From NCBI GenBank assembly GCA_949361645.1, contig OX442418.1, forward strand, positions 2,499,771 to 2,563,770: a DNA stretch of 64,000 nucleotides, written 5' to 3'. Shown piece after piece: positions 45,656 through 57,759 of the stretch (the stretch's first letter is position 1; each line of letters opens with the position of its first letter). The position numbers and the translations under genes are program-made. The notes under the pieces were generated by a model. The model searched no databases. It was not told where the DNA came from and saw only the letters and a program-made list of their open reading frames with translations. The stretch is from Spongilla lacustris. Lineage: Eukaryota; Porifera; Demospongiae; Spongillida; Spongillidae.

Positions 45656-46352
45656 CAGTGGCGAGGTGGCTTGTCTGTCACTGGGGGGGGCAAATACACA
45701 GACTGCCGCCCCCCCCCCCCCCCCCCCCCCACGCACACAAACACACATTCTGCCAGAATTTCTTATCTCGTTACAGGGGCGGATGCAGTTTTTTGAGAGG
45801 AGGGGTGGGTTCCACATAAATAATTGACGAAAGGGAGGCGCGCGCGCTTCGCGCGCGAAAATGTTTGTGGTGCACGTTCTAATTTTTCCACAGATTGTAT
45901 TGGAAACTAAGGCAATCAACACCAATAAATAGTGCCCTCTGTTCGAGCAGCACGATAACAGTAACAAAAAATGGTAGCAATTAACACGTAGCCGATTCTA
46001 GATCTCATATGACATCAGTCAAGCCGAAATTTTGGCCGGAACTATTTACAACTATAGAGTACTTGGATTGTTTACCTACGTAACCGTACTATTACGTAAC
46101 AAATGCTATAAACATATATCACGCGGGGTGAAATCCCGCCTTCTTTCCTCCGATCGCCCACGTTCGCTATTGATGAACTCGTACCCAGCATTATGACTCT
46201 ATACTACGTAAATAATCATCACATTTCGCGTAATTTGCTTGGCGGCTGGTGCGCCCCTATCGTCATTTTGGCGCCCCCTTTTTAAGGCCCGCTTGGGGGG
46301 CAATTGCCCCCCCTGCCCCCCCCCCCCCCCCCCCCCGGCCACCTCGCCACTG
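45656..46352 (+). mobile_element. Non-autonomous hAT-type element, copy 3
   Basis: 697 bp with CAGTGGCGAGGTGGC ends and perfect 8-bp duplications ATCCAGTG at 45648-45655 and 46353-46360. The interior is shared with 18916-19696 and 27538-28250. C runs occur near both ends. No transposase is present. Confidence 0.92.
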
Positions 46353-46360
46353 ATCCAGTG

Positions 46361-46679
46361 CATGCTTTAGTGTGGCTAATTTTCACATGTGAAAAGAGTG
46401 CAAACTAAACTGTTATGTGTTTTTGCTGGAAGACTTTTTTGTCACAAAAACTCAAAGTAATATGAAAACTAAAACATAATACAACTGAACATGCAGAACT
46501 AATTTGTGCGAAAAAGTAACGCCCCTAAAATATATTTTTTGTTAATGAATGGGACTAGTAATTAAAAAAAACCCAATCGGGTTGAACATATGTGCCGTAT
46601 AACCGATATCGTTTTAAAAACAAAGTGAAGTTACATTGTACAGGTGATTAATGCTGTATGAATGTTCCCTCAACCCCTG
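46361..46679. other. Spacer
   Basis: No feature is recognised. Confidence 0.4.
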
Positions 46680-46965
46680 TCATGCATCTATACTAATTGA
46701 CGGATAACAGTTTTTGCCCAAAAGGGGTCAGGTGGTAACCTGGTGACAGGGTGTCTTGCCTTGGGTGCGACCAGACGTGCCACTACCATGATGTGGTCAT
46801 GGTGAGTGGTAGGCCCTCCCTGCTGACCGACATGGGACCAAGGTAGTGCTGGCTTGCCTTGGGTGCGACCAGATGTGCCACACCATGATGCGGTCATGGG
46901 TTTGACGTGGTTGGTCAGGGTAGAAGCCCAAAGGGTGACGCTTGCCATTGGTGTATGACATGAAA
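46680..46965 (-). repeat. Interspersed repeat, inverse copy of 5325-5560
   Basis: Contains the reverse complement of the 5.3 kb repeat. A part (CTTGCCTTGGGTGCGACCAG) appears twice within this copy, at about 46754 and 46854. Confidence 0.7.
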
Positions 46966-47373
46966 ATCAGTGTACAAGGTACAATCAATGCATAAGCGGA
47001 GTGGTGGGTGGGTTAGCAATATTCAGGTCATCGATAGGCAGGCTATGAGACTGAATGACTGCTTTCCCAAGAACACCATTTATATATATACATGTAGCAG
47101 CATACAATACCTGGAACCAGACAGAGACAATCTAATTTGGGGATAGGCTGCTTAGAGGGGAGTGTTGCAGATAGAGAGGAAGGCTTGACCTGCAAAGCCA
47201 CACACTGTATGCTTCCCATGTCCTATCGAAGCTGGAAGGTCACCATTTGCCCTTCATCAAAACATTGAATACTCCCTAAACAAAATCACTTAAATGTGAA
47301 ATGAAATTGAATGATTATACATGTATACATACAAGTATATACACTGAGATGTTTAATTATGGATTTAACCTCC

Positions 47374-47409
<36 letters not shown>

Positions 47410-47466
47410 ATGATTATGCATGGATGTACCTACTTCCCGAAATCCTGCATCCCCTCTGTAACTCAC

Positions 47467-48114
47467 CCCAGTAGGAGTGGTCCACACCTTCCCTATGCTC
47501 CCAACATAGAGCTTCTTGTCCTTAACGGTCATCCATTCTCCCTTGAAACCTTTGTCAACTTGGCCATCACCATCCTTCAGAGTCACCCAGGGGACGATGT
47601 CTTTGCCATCCACAATTTCAAACACTGCAAACATATACGTCAGTATATATATATATATATTAATTGGTTGCAACGAGATCAGGATTTCGATGCCTGAGTT
47701 TGTCACTTGCAGCGTGGGCATACCTGTCCCTGTTCGGTCGTCAACAGTGTACAGACGTCCGTTGAACACTACCAACTCGGACAATTCAGCTCCTCTGCCC
47801 TTCTCAGAGACATGAGTACTGAGCTCTGTCTATATTTAGAAAGATATAGCGTGCTATTGGAATGCGCGCTGAAATAGGCAGCTGGGTCAAACTTACTTCC
47901 TCTTTCCATTCTACCGACACCGTCCCGTCTTTGCGCACCGTGACAATGCCCAACTTGAAGATGCTGTTCCACGTGTTAGCTTCTTTGTCACTCTATGCGC
48001 GGGTTACGCGGCTATATAGCTAGCTCTATATATTACGAGGAATCATACATACCTTTGATTCCTGATCCATATCAGCAATAAGGGCGATTTTGTACTGCGT
48101 CCCCTCGTCAGTCA
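47467..48114 (-). pseudogene. CANT1-like apyrase, four exons only
   Basis: Soluble calcium-activated nucleotidase (apyrase family, CANT1) hydrolyses nucleoside diphosphates in the secretory pathway. Minus-strand exons 48053-48114 (YKIALIADMDQESK), 47897-47992 (NTWNSIFKLGIVTV), 47724-47829 ([25 protein letters not shown]) and 47467-47624 ([33 protein letters not shown]) join in phase with GT-AG introns. They match the N-terminal half of the catalytic domain. The following exons (the PPGYLIHES region and the C-terminal half) are not visible down to 46.4 kb. A C run of 33 bases (47375-47407) and an interspersed repeat occupy the place. The 5' exon was not identified. It is either a truncated gene or one with a distant or mis-assembled 3' end. 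Confidence 0.8.
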
Positions 48115-49570
48115 CTTAGGCCGTGCATTGCAGAGTGCATGCATGCGGCATGGTATATATATCAGTGATGGCAGCATCGCGCGCAAAAAAAAAAGGGGAA
48201 AAAGTTAAAGCAAGTATCTCGGATTGAAATTCAGCTAACCAGTAGGCATGCTGAGAGGATAGGTCTCATTGTAAGCTTTCTGCTATACAGGACAAGTTGC
48301 AGGACAAATGGAACATATCACTCAGCTAGCTGAAATAAGCGTTTGAAAACATTGACGTACAGGGTGTTCCGTACAGTCCATGGCTTTATTTTCTTCCAGA
48401 GATCAGCTAATAGTGCTTGCTGACAGTAACACGCGCGGGACAACGTGAGCATCATGCATGCATGCACAAGCGATCAGGACTTACCGCTATAATTTATAAA
48501 GATACCGTTTCAGAAACAGAAATGTGCAAAGACAGCTTATAGAGTATATAGGCGTCTTTTATTCTGCTTATTGCCCTGAACTAGGATCCGGCCGGATGCA
48601 CGCAGCGCCGGCGGTGCGTTGCGGTCCTGCTCGATTATATGCGACCGTTTATATGCAGTAAAAGTGTCAGCTCGATTAGAAAATAAGGTCAATCAGTGGC
48701 AACTTGTGCACGTGTGCGATTAAAATGATGAATTACATTTAGGATAAAATCTAATAAACTTTTATTCCACTTCGAATATGCCTTATTTTTCATACATTCG
48801 AGCTGATACTTACGGTCGGGCATGTACATGTAATAAGCGAGCAAGATGGGTGTCATTTTAAAATAGGATTTGAAGCCAATTTTAGGTATAATGGTATATG
48901 TCAAACATATTTAGCGACGTGCAACTTACTACAAAAGTGCTATATACTAACCATTATGTTAATCCTATTCATGTTCTTTCTCGGAAAGGCATCACTTCAG
49001 AATTCTGGCATGCAACCGCGGCATAGCTAGAACAAAGAGCTGGGTGCACTCGGGCAGCGGCGCGATGCGGTCCTGTGAGTCTTTCTCGGAAAGGCATCAT
49101 CAGGGTTTCCGCGGTTAAGGTTAATATCTAACCGTCGTAACCGCTTACCACGGTTACATGTACATGTACAGCTACCGCGGTTCAGTAAAACTTACTTTAT
49201 TCAGCAAGAATAAATTAAAAAGCCAATTGTAGACCCCTTGTTAAGTGTGACGGATTGTCAGTGATGGTTAATCCATTTATAGTATTGTTAGGCCGGTAGC
49301 CCTTAGTCAGGTGTTGGGTAGGCGGTCTGGTTTTGGAGTTCTGGTTTACCTGTTCGAGATTGTAAGTTTAAGGACATCCTTCGACTGTTCGGCGTGCGCA
49401 GGCGATACTATCGGAATCCTTCACATTAATTGATCACGTACAAGTCCATGCACTGTGGCAGTTCTTTGCTACTCACAAGCAGAACCTTGGGTGGGTGGTT
49501 TGCACCAAGTGCAGCTTGTGTGTTTAGCGAATAACGACTTATTAAATACAATTTTTACCATGGACATTAT
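48115..49570. other. Spacer upstream of the apyrase exons
   Basis: The first exon of the apyrase-like gene may lie here but I cannot identify it. GGTTTCCGCGGTTAAGG near 49104 and CTACCGCGGTT near 49172 look like worn transposon ends. A TACATGTACATGT cluster lies at 49155. Confidence 0.35.
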
Positions 49571-49660
49571 TAATCTCGTACCCAGACCACACGTCACAGC
49601 AGCGTAGTGGTGATGTGATCCTTCCGCTGCTGTGGCGTGATGGGTCTGGGTACGAGACTA
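49571..49660. mobile_element. Mutator-like MITE, 90 bp
   Basis: TAATCTCGTACCCAGACC at the left is mirrored by GGTCTGGGTACGAGACTA at the right. Flanking GGACATTAT (49562-49570) and GGACATCAT (49661-49669) match at eight of nine bases, which supports a 9-bp target duplication. Confidence 0.8.
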
Positions 49661-49721
49661 GGACATCATCACATCCAATTCCAAGGAAATTAGTATAGAC
49701 ACCTTCTTGCAAACATATCTC

Positions 49722-49756
<35 letters not shown>

Positions 49757-50530
49757 TTCAATAATCTGAGTGTTCTCTTGTGTTTTCAAGCGCACACTGA
49801 TCTGACCGGCCATGAGCAGCGAGTTGTCATTCGCGTTACAGTATGCTTGGTGAGTGTATTCTGTTACAGCCCCATTACAGACCTGATATCATCATAACCT
49901 TTCTGTTCTGTGTTATCATGATTGCATAATACAATCCGTATATCAGGCCATGGTTCGGATCAATGCAGGGAATTTGTTTTACTTTTAAATAATCACCATG
50001 CTTATGGGCGCACGCTCAGCTTCCTCTGAGTCTCCTCCGTGGATCTTGTAATTCGTCATTAGGACCGGTACGTTCCGTAACGCGATCGATATATCACTAT
50101 TAAAGCTCGTGCACTCTGGTGCAGAGATCGATGAATTTCTTCTCAATTGTGCCCAGTAATAGTTCACATTGATAATCATATAGTTCAAATCAGAACCAGT
50201 TAAACATTAAATCGCATAACACATGGGAAAAACTCAACAATGCTACTGTTTTTAGCCGGGATCTAATACATGTAGGCCTATCGATAATATCCACCATACA
50301 TGTACATGTAGCTAAATCAAACATATTCGTGAAGTATGGGGTAATTACAACCGATTGTAGTGCTGCAGTTGGAATTTTGAAATCAAATTCAGAAATGGTT
50401 GAAATCCATGCATGGTGTGTTGATTCCCTGATCCGTTTCACCTATCCAATCAGGTCAGATCAGATAGTTATTCAAATACTTAACCCACAGCAACACTTCA
50501 AGCTGAAGAAGCCTAAAGCTGTTTTTGTTG
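49661..50530. other. Spacer with a 29-base C run
   Basis: The C run lies at 49725-49753. No gene or RNA is recognised. The region just before 50530 may belong to the decayed Ty3 element. Confidence 0.4.
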
Positions 50531-51090
50531 TGGGACACAGGTGGACGTTTTTTGGGGGAATTGCCTCGTCGTACGTACCGGCTACCGCTTAAAGGGTTTG
50601 CACACATTGCTGCTCCTCTACATGCACTGACTGAGAAATTGAAACCATGGGAGTGGACTGGGTCGTGTGATGAAGCATTTGTGCAGCTATAGGCAAAGCG
50701 TAGTTCCCCTCCTATTCTCCCCTTTCCACAGTTCAATATGGAGTTTGCAGTAGATTGTGATGCAGGCTTGGAGGGGTTAGATTGACAGGTGTGTAGTCGG
50801 TTATGCTAGTTGTGTACATGTACTTGCTAGGCAGGAACAGCAGTATTGTGCTACCTGATGGGAAATGCTAGCTTTGGTGAGGGCTATACAATATTTCAGG
50901 CCCTACCTTTGGGGGCACCTGTTCAAAGTCACAATGCACTCAAATGGCTTCCAAACATTTCAAGGGTCCACGCGGGCAGAAGATGGCAAGATGGCTTAAA
51001 AGTCTGAGAGAATATGTCTTTATAGCAGAACATAGCCCAGGTCTTAAGCATGGGAATGTTGACTCCTTATCAAAGCTGCTTTGCCGGTAG
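50530..51090 (+). pseudogene. Ty3/gypsy relic, RT thumb and RNase H region
   Basis: Broken plus-strand frames give KGFAHIAAPLHALTEK, WEWTGSCDEAF and FAVDCDAGL (RNase H start), then an altered LALVRAIQYFRPYLWG, EYVFIAEHSPGLKHGNVDSLSK at the end. Stops and shifts are frequent. It is continuous in order with the integrase relic at 51.8-52.6 kb. Confidence 0.8.
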
Positions 51091-51144
51091 GCAGTGCGGT
51101 GCAAGTCAAGACCTTGTAAAAAATCAATGCAGTCTTGGAACAGC

Positions 51145-51240
51145 AGAGGGCCAGAACATGAGGAGGAGGGCCAGAACATGAGGAGGAGGGCCAGAACATG
51201 AGGAGGAGGGCCAGAACATGAGGAGGAGGGCCAGAACATG
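51145..51240. repeat. 20-bp tandem repeat
   Basis: AGGAGGAGGGCCAGAACATG is repeated four to five times without change, inside the decayed Ty3 element. Confidence 0.95.
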
Positions 51241-51839
51241 ACCAGCCTTACCAAATAGGGGACCACATTTTCTAGAATACATTTTTGATTTTTGTTTGTT
51301 TATTTAAAGCGATCAAACAAAAGTGTGAATGAATACAGTTCTAAACTCTTCAGGCCCAGGGTGACGTATATAGGTTTAAGTGTTTCTTTCTAGTTGTTGC
51401 CAGCACAGTGACTTTCTAAATAGCCAAACATATACTCCTAAGCTTTTCTGAAGTGTTTTTTGGAGAAAATTCATTCGTTTAGCTTCACATCACTGCACTG
51501 ATGATTCTCACTTAGAGTGCTGAATTATTCTTAGAGCTCCACACAGGCAGACTTTGTTAAAACATGTAAAATTTGTTTAGATAGCTAAAAGCTGCATCCC
51601 ATAAGTTTTGTAACTTAAAAAAAGAGCGGCTCCTATGTCAAAGGGTTTGAGAATGCAAGCAGAACACTTGTGAGACGCTGCATCAATGTGAAAAATATAT
51701 TATATAAGAATCGATTCATGATTGTTTGTTACTTAGTTACAATTGTATAGCAAGATTTAAATAAAAAAATAATATTTATCACAGAGCGTGCAATCAAATA
51801 ATGATTTTCCATTTCTATGTCATGTCATTTCTATGAGAA
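51241..51839. other. AT-rich interruption in the Ty3 relic
   Basis: Non-coding, AT-rich sequence lies between the RNase H and integrase parts. It may be an unrelated insertion. Confidence 0.4.
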
Positions 51840-52610
51840 GTAGTTTTGGAAGTTTACGCCATTTTGCACTCTAGGAAATGGGAGGACATCTCAGTTAATG
51901 GGCTTAACAAACATCTTCAGTTTGTCTGGTCACTACTGTGCTTGAACACCTGCACAATGCACCATTCAGTAGCCACTTGGGTGTCTCAACGACTGAAGAG
52001 AAAGTACACTGTCACTGCTACTGGCCAGGGCAATGATGGGACGTATACGAAACCAAGAGCGACAATGCAAGCAGATCTTCCTTCTCGTCCCCTTGAGCAT
52101 GTAGTAATGGATATCTTGGGCCCTGTACCAATCTCCAACAGAGGTAGCCTTGATAGTTGGGGATTATTTTGGCAAAATGGGTGGAGTCATTTCCCTTGGC
52201 TAGCATTGAAGCTGAAAAGGTGGCTAAAGTTATTGAGCATCATTTTGCAATTGTATGCCGTTTCGGTAACCCAAATATCCTTAACACAGATAAATGGTTC
52301 TACACTTGTTAAAACCATGTGCAGATTGCTGGGCATTAAGACTGAAAGCTAGAAATACAGCCTACCATCCACAGTCCAATGGTTTAGTAGAACAGTTTAC
52401 CCATACCTAATTAAACCTTTTTTGTACATGTATAGCAGCTAGAGGTGATACATCTAATTGGGATTCATACTTACCCTTGTTGATGTTTGCATACCATACA
52501 TATGCTCAACAATCAGCCGGGCACACACCATTTCAGCTTGTTTTTGGGAGAGATGTGAGGTTACCCATTCATGTTATGTTTGGCTTGCCCCCACATTAAA
52601 CACCTACAGA
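51840..52610 (+). pseudogene. Ty3/gypsy relic, integrase
   Basis: KPRATMQADLPSRPLEHVVMDILGPVPISNRG begins the integrase core (52050-52150), followed out of frame by TLVKTMCRLLGIK, AYHPQSNGLVEQF, NWDSYLPLLMFAYHTYAQQS and PFQLVFGRDVRLPIHV. At least three frame changes and stops are present. A TACATGTA at about 52422-52429 adds two codons relative to the family. Dead copy. Confidence 0.85.
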
Positions 52611-52924
52611 GCTTAACAAGTATTGCACGTGATGACTCTTTTGCCACACCTGCAACTGATGTTACACCATGACGGTGAACATTACTATACTCAGTAAGTG
52701 GCCGACCAGTAGGTTACATGAGAAGTGTGATGATTAGGTGCCAAAATGGATTTTTATAATTTAAGCTCTATGTTGACTGCTGGTATGTTTTTATGAAGTG
52801 ACAAGGATGATGTACAGGTGGTATGAAGGGGTACTTAATCTGCAGCCTAAATGGTCCAGTTGGCGCTTGGCTCCATGAACTGTAAACACACTGTTATCTA
52901 TTACCAGCTTAAACTTATATTGCT

Positions 52925-53826
52925 ATACTGATGAATTGAGCTCTTCTCATTAAAGCATTAACTCGTCATTCACAGATATCTGTCAAACTTCTAAACTCTC
53001 CTCAATACTGAAAATTTCATCTATAACTATTTTCTCCAAAGTCTTGGCAGTCCCTTCTATGGTTACTTTAGAAGTGACTTCCGTGGTTCAACCCACAATC
53101 ACTCCTTCACATACTCCCGGGAAGTACATGTAGTGCCATCATAATAATCATAGCAGTGCCAATATGTGGAGGGGCGTGTCTCCTCTTGGTGCTCTTCTGT
53201 TGGTCACAGGTGTGGGGGTGATATAGTGCAGGTGAGGGAGAAACTGTGAGATATGTTTGGAGTGATGCCATTGGTTGTAATTCTGTGTTGATTGATAATT
53301 TTCATGCCTTGAGTCAACTTAAGGTACAGATCTCTATTTTCATCATGTTTCAAGAGTATCAGTGCAATGTTATTTTATTACAGCATGGAACTTTAATAAC
53401 ACAGTCTCATAACCTGCCTACATGTATCTATATGACAATACTTACTGCAATTCAAATTGTCAAAATAGTAATGAAAAGTGTGCTTACGTTTGTATACTGA
53501 CCTCTTACATTCATATTGTCTGCAATAGACTACATGAGCAAGATGACAAGCAGGCATCAAAAGAATAATGTAATGGTAACTGCCCATCAAAATGCAGCTT
53601 AGGGTGAAGTCCCGAATTATGAAGTGCTTCTCATATGACCACTAACAACATCTATGGTAACATGGACACTTGCTAAATGTGCAGATGATGGTAATTTGTA
53701 ATTTGCTATGTAATGACCATGTATTGTACTGCTGTAAAACATTAAATGTTTGTGCCAATGAACAATGTTGATTTTTCATTGAAGAGGATATTTATTTATT
53801 CAATTCCTCTGTTATAAAATACCCAA
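52925..53826 (+). pseudogene. Ig-receptor membrane and tail exons, tandem copy 1
   Basis: On the plus strand IIIIAVPICGGACLLLVLF is encoded at about 53140-53195. The tail copy is at 53520-53690 with TAHQNAA followed by a stop, then GEV, and a broken SMVTWTLAK end. The block is the first of two tandem copies of about 0.9 kb. No Ig domain precedes it in this window. Confidence 0.75.
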
Positions 53827-53832
53827 CCATAT

Positions 53833-54690
53833 TGCTATACTGATGAACTGAGCCCTTCTCATAAACCACTAAGTCGTCATTCACAGATGTCTGTCAAACT
53901 TCTAAACTCTCTGGAATACTGGTAACTATTTTCTCCAAAGTCTCGGCAGTCACTCCTATGGTTACTTTAGAAGTGACTTCTGTGGTCCATCCCACAATCA
54001 CTCCTTCACATACTCCCAGGAAGTACATGTAGTACCATCATAATAATCATAGCAGTGCCAATATGTGGAGGGGCGTGTCTCCTCTTGGTGCTCTTCCTGT
54101 TGGTATTGTTGGAGTGCAAGAGTAATGGATGTGATTCTGTGTGGATTAATAATTTTCCTGTCTTGATTCAACTTATGGTTCACTATACTATTTTCATGGT
54201 AATGGTTTTATTTTATTGTGATTGCACACACAAATGTTTTAAGAGTATCAGTGCAATACTATTTTATTACAGCATTGAAACTGTAATAACATGGTCTCAT
54301 AACCTGCCTATCTATATGACAATCCTTACTGCAAATTGTCAAATAGCAATGAAACTATTCATATTGTCTGCAATAGACTACATGAGCAAGAGGACAAGCA
54401 GGCACCAAAAGAATAATGTAATGGTAACTGCCCATCAAAATGCAGCTTACGGTGCTTACGGTGAAGTCCCTTCATCTGTAACCCCCCAGAATTATAAAAC
54501 GTTTTCCATATAACCACTAACACCATCTACAGTAACGTAGAATTTGTAATTTGCAATGTAATGACCATAGATTATGCTGCTGTAAAACACTAAATGTTTG
54601 TGCCAATGAACAAGGTTGATCTTTCATTGAAGAGAATATTTATTTATTCTATTTCTCTGTTATAAAACAACCAACCACATAGTTCATACC
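53833..54690 (+). pseudogene. Ig-receptor membrane and tail exons, tandem copy 2
   Basis: The membrane exon is at 54040-54110 (IIIIIAVPICGGACLLLVLFLL). The tail is at about 54372-54513 with NAAYGAYGEVPSSV, so the tyrosine motif is duplicated, and an early stop after KTFSI. It is less damaged than the first copy. It could still supply exons to a receptor, but I see no ligand-binding domain upstream. Confidence 0.7.
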
Positions 54691-54837
54691 ACTGAACAAG
54701 ACATATCTGGACAGATTTATATGCATGAATCCAAATTCAAGGCCAAACCCGAGAACAATAGGCTTACGAAGTTCTTTCAACTTCTGATATTCCTATAAAA
54801 TTTGCCTCTACTTAGCCACATTAACCACAATCACTGC

Positions 54838-54912
54838 TAATGGGAAGATAACCAAGAGGAGACACACCCCTCCTAAAATTGGCACTGCTATGATTAATAT
54901 GATGATAAGCCT
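54838..54912 (-). pseudogene. Isolated receptor membrane exon
   Basis: The minus strand encodes IIAVPILGGVCLLLVIFPLAV, a fifth relative of the receptor membrane segment, facing the tandem copies. No tail exon is recognised downstream of it. Confidence 0.6.
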
Positions 54913-55096
54913 AGGCCCACCCTACAACTGCATGTAGGTCTTACCATGGCCTAAAGCATATAAAATCTTGTCTCCATGTCAGCTATACATGAGCAGTATT
55001 CACGAAAGAATGGAACACTTTAAAAAATCACAGTAACTTTAATTAACCACTTGATATACATTACAGTTTTTGGCAAATATACTAACAATTTAGGGG

Positions 55097-55557
55097 TCAA
55101 CTTGCCTCAAACACCTTCTCTAAACGAGCATCCTGCCTTTCAGACGAGGCTAACTCCACCATATCCACCAGGCAGTCTTGAAAGCAATTAGTCTGCTCGA
55201 ATGTCAGAGCATTTCTTGCAAGGGCAACCAAAGTTTCAGAGCTGTATTTAGTCTATTGACTCATACTGTTGATTACAAGTATGCGTAAACATTATTATGG
55301 TGAATCAATATAGTACTAATAATAATAATTGATCGAAGCCTCTGGCCTGCACAACTTTAACATTAGGCGATAAAAGGAGATGCATGCATTCATCAATCCA
55401 CTGACTTACTGAATTGTGCTGAATGCTCTGTACCCTCTCAAAATACAGTTTCAGTTGTATTGCACTGCATTTCCACTTATGTGGGGCCACTGCTGCAACT
55501 TCATTCATGAGGTCCCACAGTTGAGGAGATGACTGCAGTCCATTGGGGTACATTTTC
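55097..55557 (-). CDS. Two-exon 3' end of a death-like-domain protein
   Basis: A clear acceptor (TTTGATTTCAG) opens an exon from 55557 that reads LWDLMNEVAAVAPHKWKCSAIQLKL, then RVQSIQHNSVS and ECMHLLLSPN. The pattern of W in the middle, IQLxL and a late Cys matches death-like domains common in sponges. A second exon, 55097-55252, after GTCAATAG encodes TKYSSETLVALARNALTFEQ and ends at a TGA in phase. The donor between them is not certain. Candidates are near 55367. Death-like domains self-associate in signalling. Upstream exons were not found. The domain call is from pattern memory and is moderate. Confidence 0.5.
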
Positions 55558-55559
55558 CT

Positions 55560-57180
55560 GAAATCAAAAATAAAGAATTACAATATATGGTTTTCCCGCT
55601 ACAAAAACAACCATACATTAAGTAGCATATTATATGTTTCAGTATATAAATAATTCTATCCAAAGCTGAGCATTATAACTTTCTGTAAGTAGCATACTTG
55701 AATATTATTCCTTTTACTGGCATTGTTGTGTGGGACACTATTGAAAGGCTGAAAGTGAAAACTTGATAATTCATGAGTTTAACATTGATTATGTCACACC
55801 AATAACAGCACTTCAATTATAATATTCATTGAAACATCATGATCAATAAAGTGATTTTGATTTAATATTAATGTCTAATGCAACATGATCATAGGGCAAT
55901 AAGGACGAAGGGTTACATTTACATACATGTAAGTAATTGCTCAGTATTAAAAACTAGTAAAGGGTTCACAAACAGAATTATTCCATTCTTTTTGAGGGTG
56001 GTTTCAACATGGATATGAACAAATCTCAGAGATGCTATTATTTGCGTTAAACCACAATTAGATGCATTTTTAATAAATAGCTATCCAAGCCTGTATTAAC
56101 CTCTGGTGACTCTCTAATTTGTTTCAAGTGCAGGAACAGACAGTCATAGATATGGTGCTCCGCAACTGAACAAGACAGACTTACTTTTTCTGCCACCAAT
56201 ATGGATAATGCAAAGATCAATAATGACTGACGGCAACTTAAAAAAAAAATACTTATCTGCTACAAACAAATAGGCAGATTCCATTTTGAAATGTTTGATT
56301 TCTTATCAGTTCATTGGAGTGCGGTGGTATGTGGTTATACACATCTCTGGCCATTGCTGAAAACTTCCTGCCTTGCCTCTGTCACCAGTATCTCTATCGC
56401 TCTCTGCTAAAGTTTTCGTTTTTCAATACTACATGTATGCATAGTAGTTTTAACACCTACAAAACAGGTACACATTAAAGATTTGTATGTCACAAAGAAA
56501 CATATTACAGTGTATTTCCAATATTCCATTTTCCTTTCAGATTTCAAGAGCATGAACATTTAAAATTAGACACAGTTCTAGAGCAAAATTTACATAATAG
56601 GCAAATCAAATAATTTGCCACCACCACATGCAACTAAAAAAAATTAAATTGTTTGCTTGCAGATAAAAACTGAGAAACGTGTAGTATTTTTTCCCCTTCC
56701 TGGCACCAATTCTACTGAGATTGTCAAGTATATTCACATCTTAATACATTATCAAAATGATTTTGATCATGCACTTCACCTTTGACTATGCTGTGCTCTA
56801 ATAGCTCTCTCATCTTCTTAATACTTTTACACCTGTCCTTACATTGAAGAAGAGATTGCATTTGTAACTAAAATCTGCAAAATAATCATTAACAAATCAA
56901 CATTTCAGCAACCTGTGCTTGACGCTTCTCATGCGCTGTTTGAGTTCATTTTCATTTTTTTTTTCAAAATAACAACAACACGGAATAACATCAATTCATG
57001 ACATTTTGCAAGCACTATTTTTTGGTTTCCTTCAGTTCATTTTCACAATGAAATACATGTATTCTGAAGGGCAGCACACAATGGCTATGCAGTATACGTC
57101 ATGGATCTCTTGTCTTCGCTGCAGAGCTTCTATTTCAGCATCGTTCCTTTTCATAACGAGTTTCCATACTTTGCCAAATA
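55560..57180. other. AT-rich spacer
   Basis: No exon, RNA or repeat is recognised. Earlier exons of the death-like-domain gene might be here. Confidence 0.4.
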
Positions 57181-57184
57181 TTTA

Positions 57185-57535
57185 GACAGTGTAGCGATTA
57201 TGTCATGAGTCTGTAAATGTGATTTTGGGGTTTATTGGGGATTGCATTATTATCATCATCCCATTCGTTTGCATCTCTACATAAATGTATATCGAACTTT
57301 GAAAACGATTCGAAAATGTTTCCCAAGGTAAAAGGTTTAGGCAGACTTATGTGATTTCTACCAGCCATTCTCTGCTAGCAATGTAACTACTTAGCCCTTG
57401 CTTGACGAGTAACCTGACAAACCACGCTATGAACTTCAAGATAGCTAAATCTCAATTCTGAATAATGCTGTCCCCAATTAACCCCAAAACCACATTTACA
57501 GACTCATGACATAATCACTACATCTGTATACTAAA
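57185..57535. mobile_element. Foldback element
   Basis: GATTATGTCATGAGTCTGTA at 57196 is mirrored by TACAGACTCATGACATAATC near 57496-57515. The arms continue through AATGTGATTTTGGGG for about 50 bp. The inside has no recognised coding sequence. Confidence 0.75.
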
Positions 57536-57759
57536 TTCAGCTACAATTCTCAAGTTAACAGCAAGTCCAAGAAAAACATTTGAGACAACACACTAACCTT
57601 CCACATCACCTTTCCTAAAAGCTGAGCTGCAGCTGCACCCATCAAGCACAAGTATTTCCCTGTGATGAAGCACTGTCACATGAGGAAGCCAATCAACCTA
57701 CAATGACATTTCACCAATGTGCTGCCATTGTTGTTCATTAAAGGCATATAGGCAAGAGG

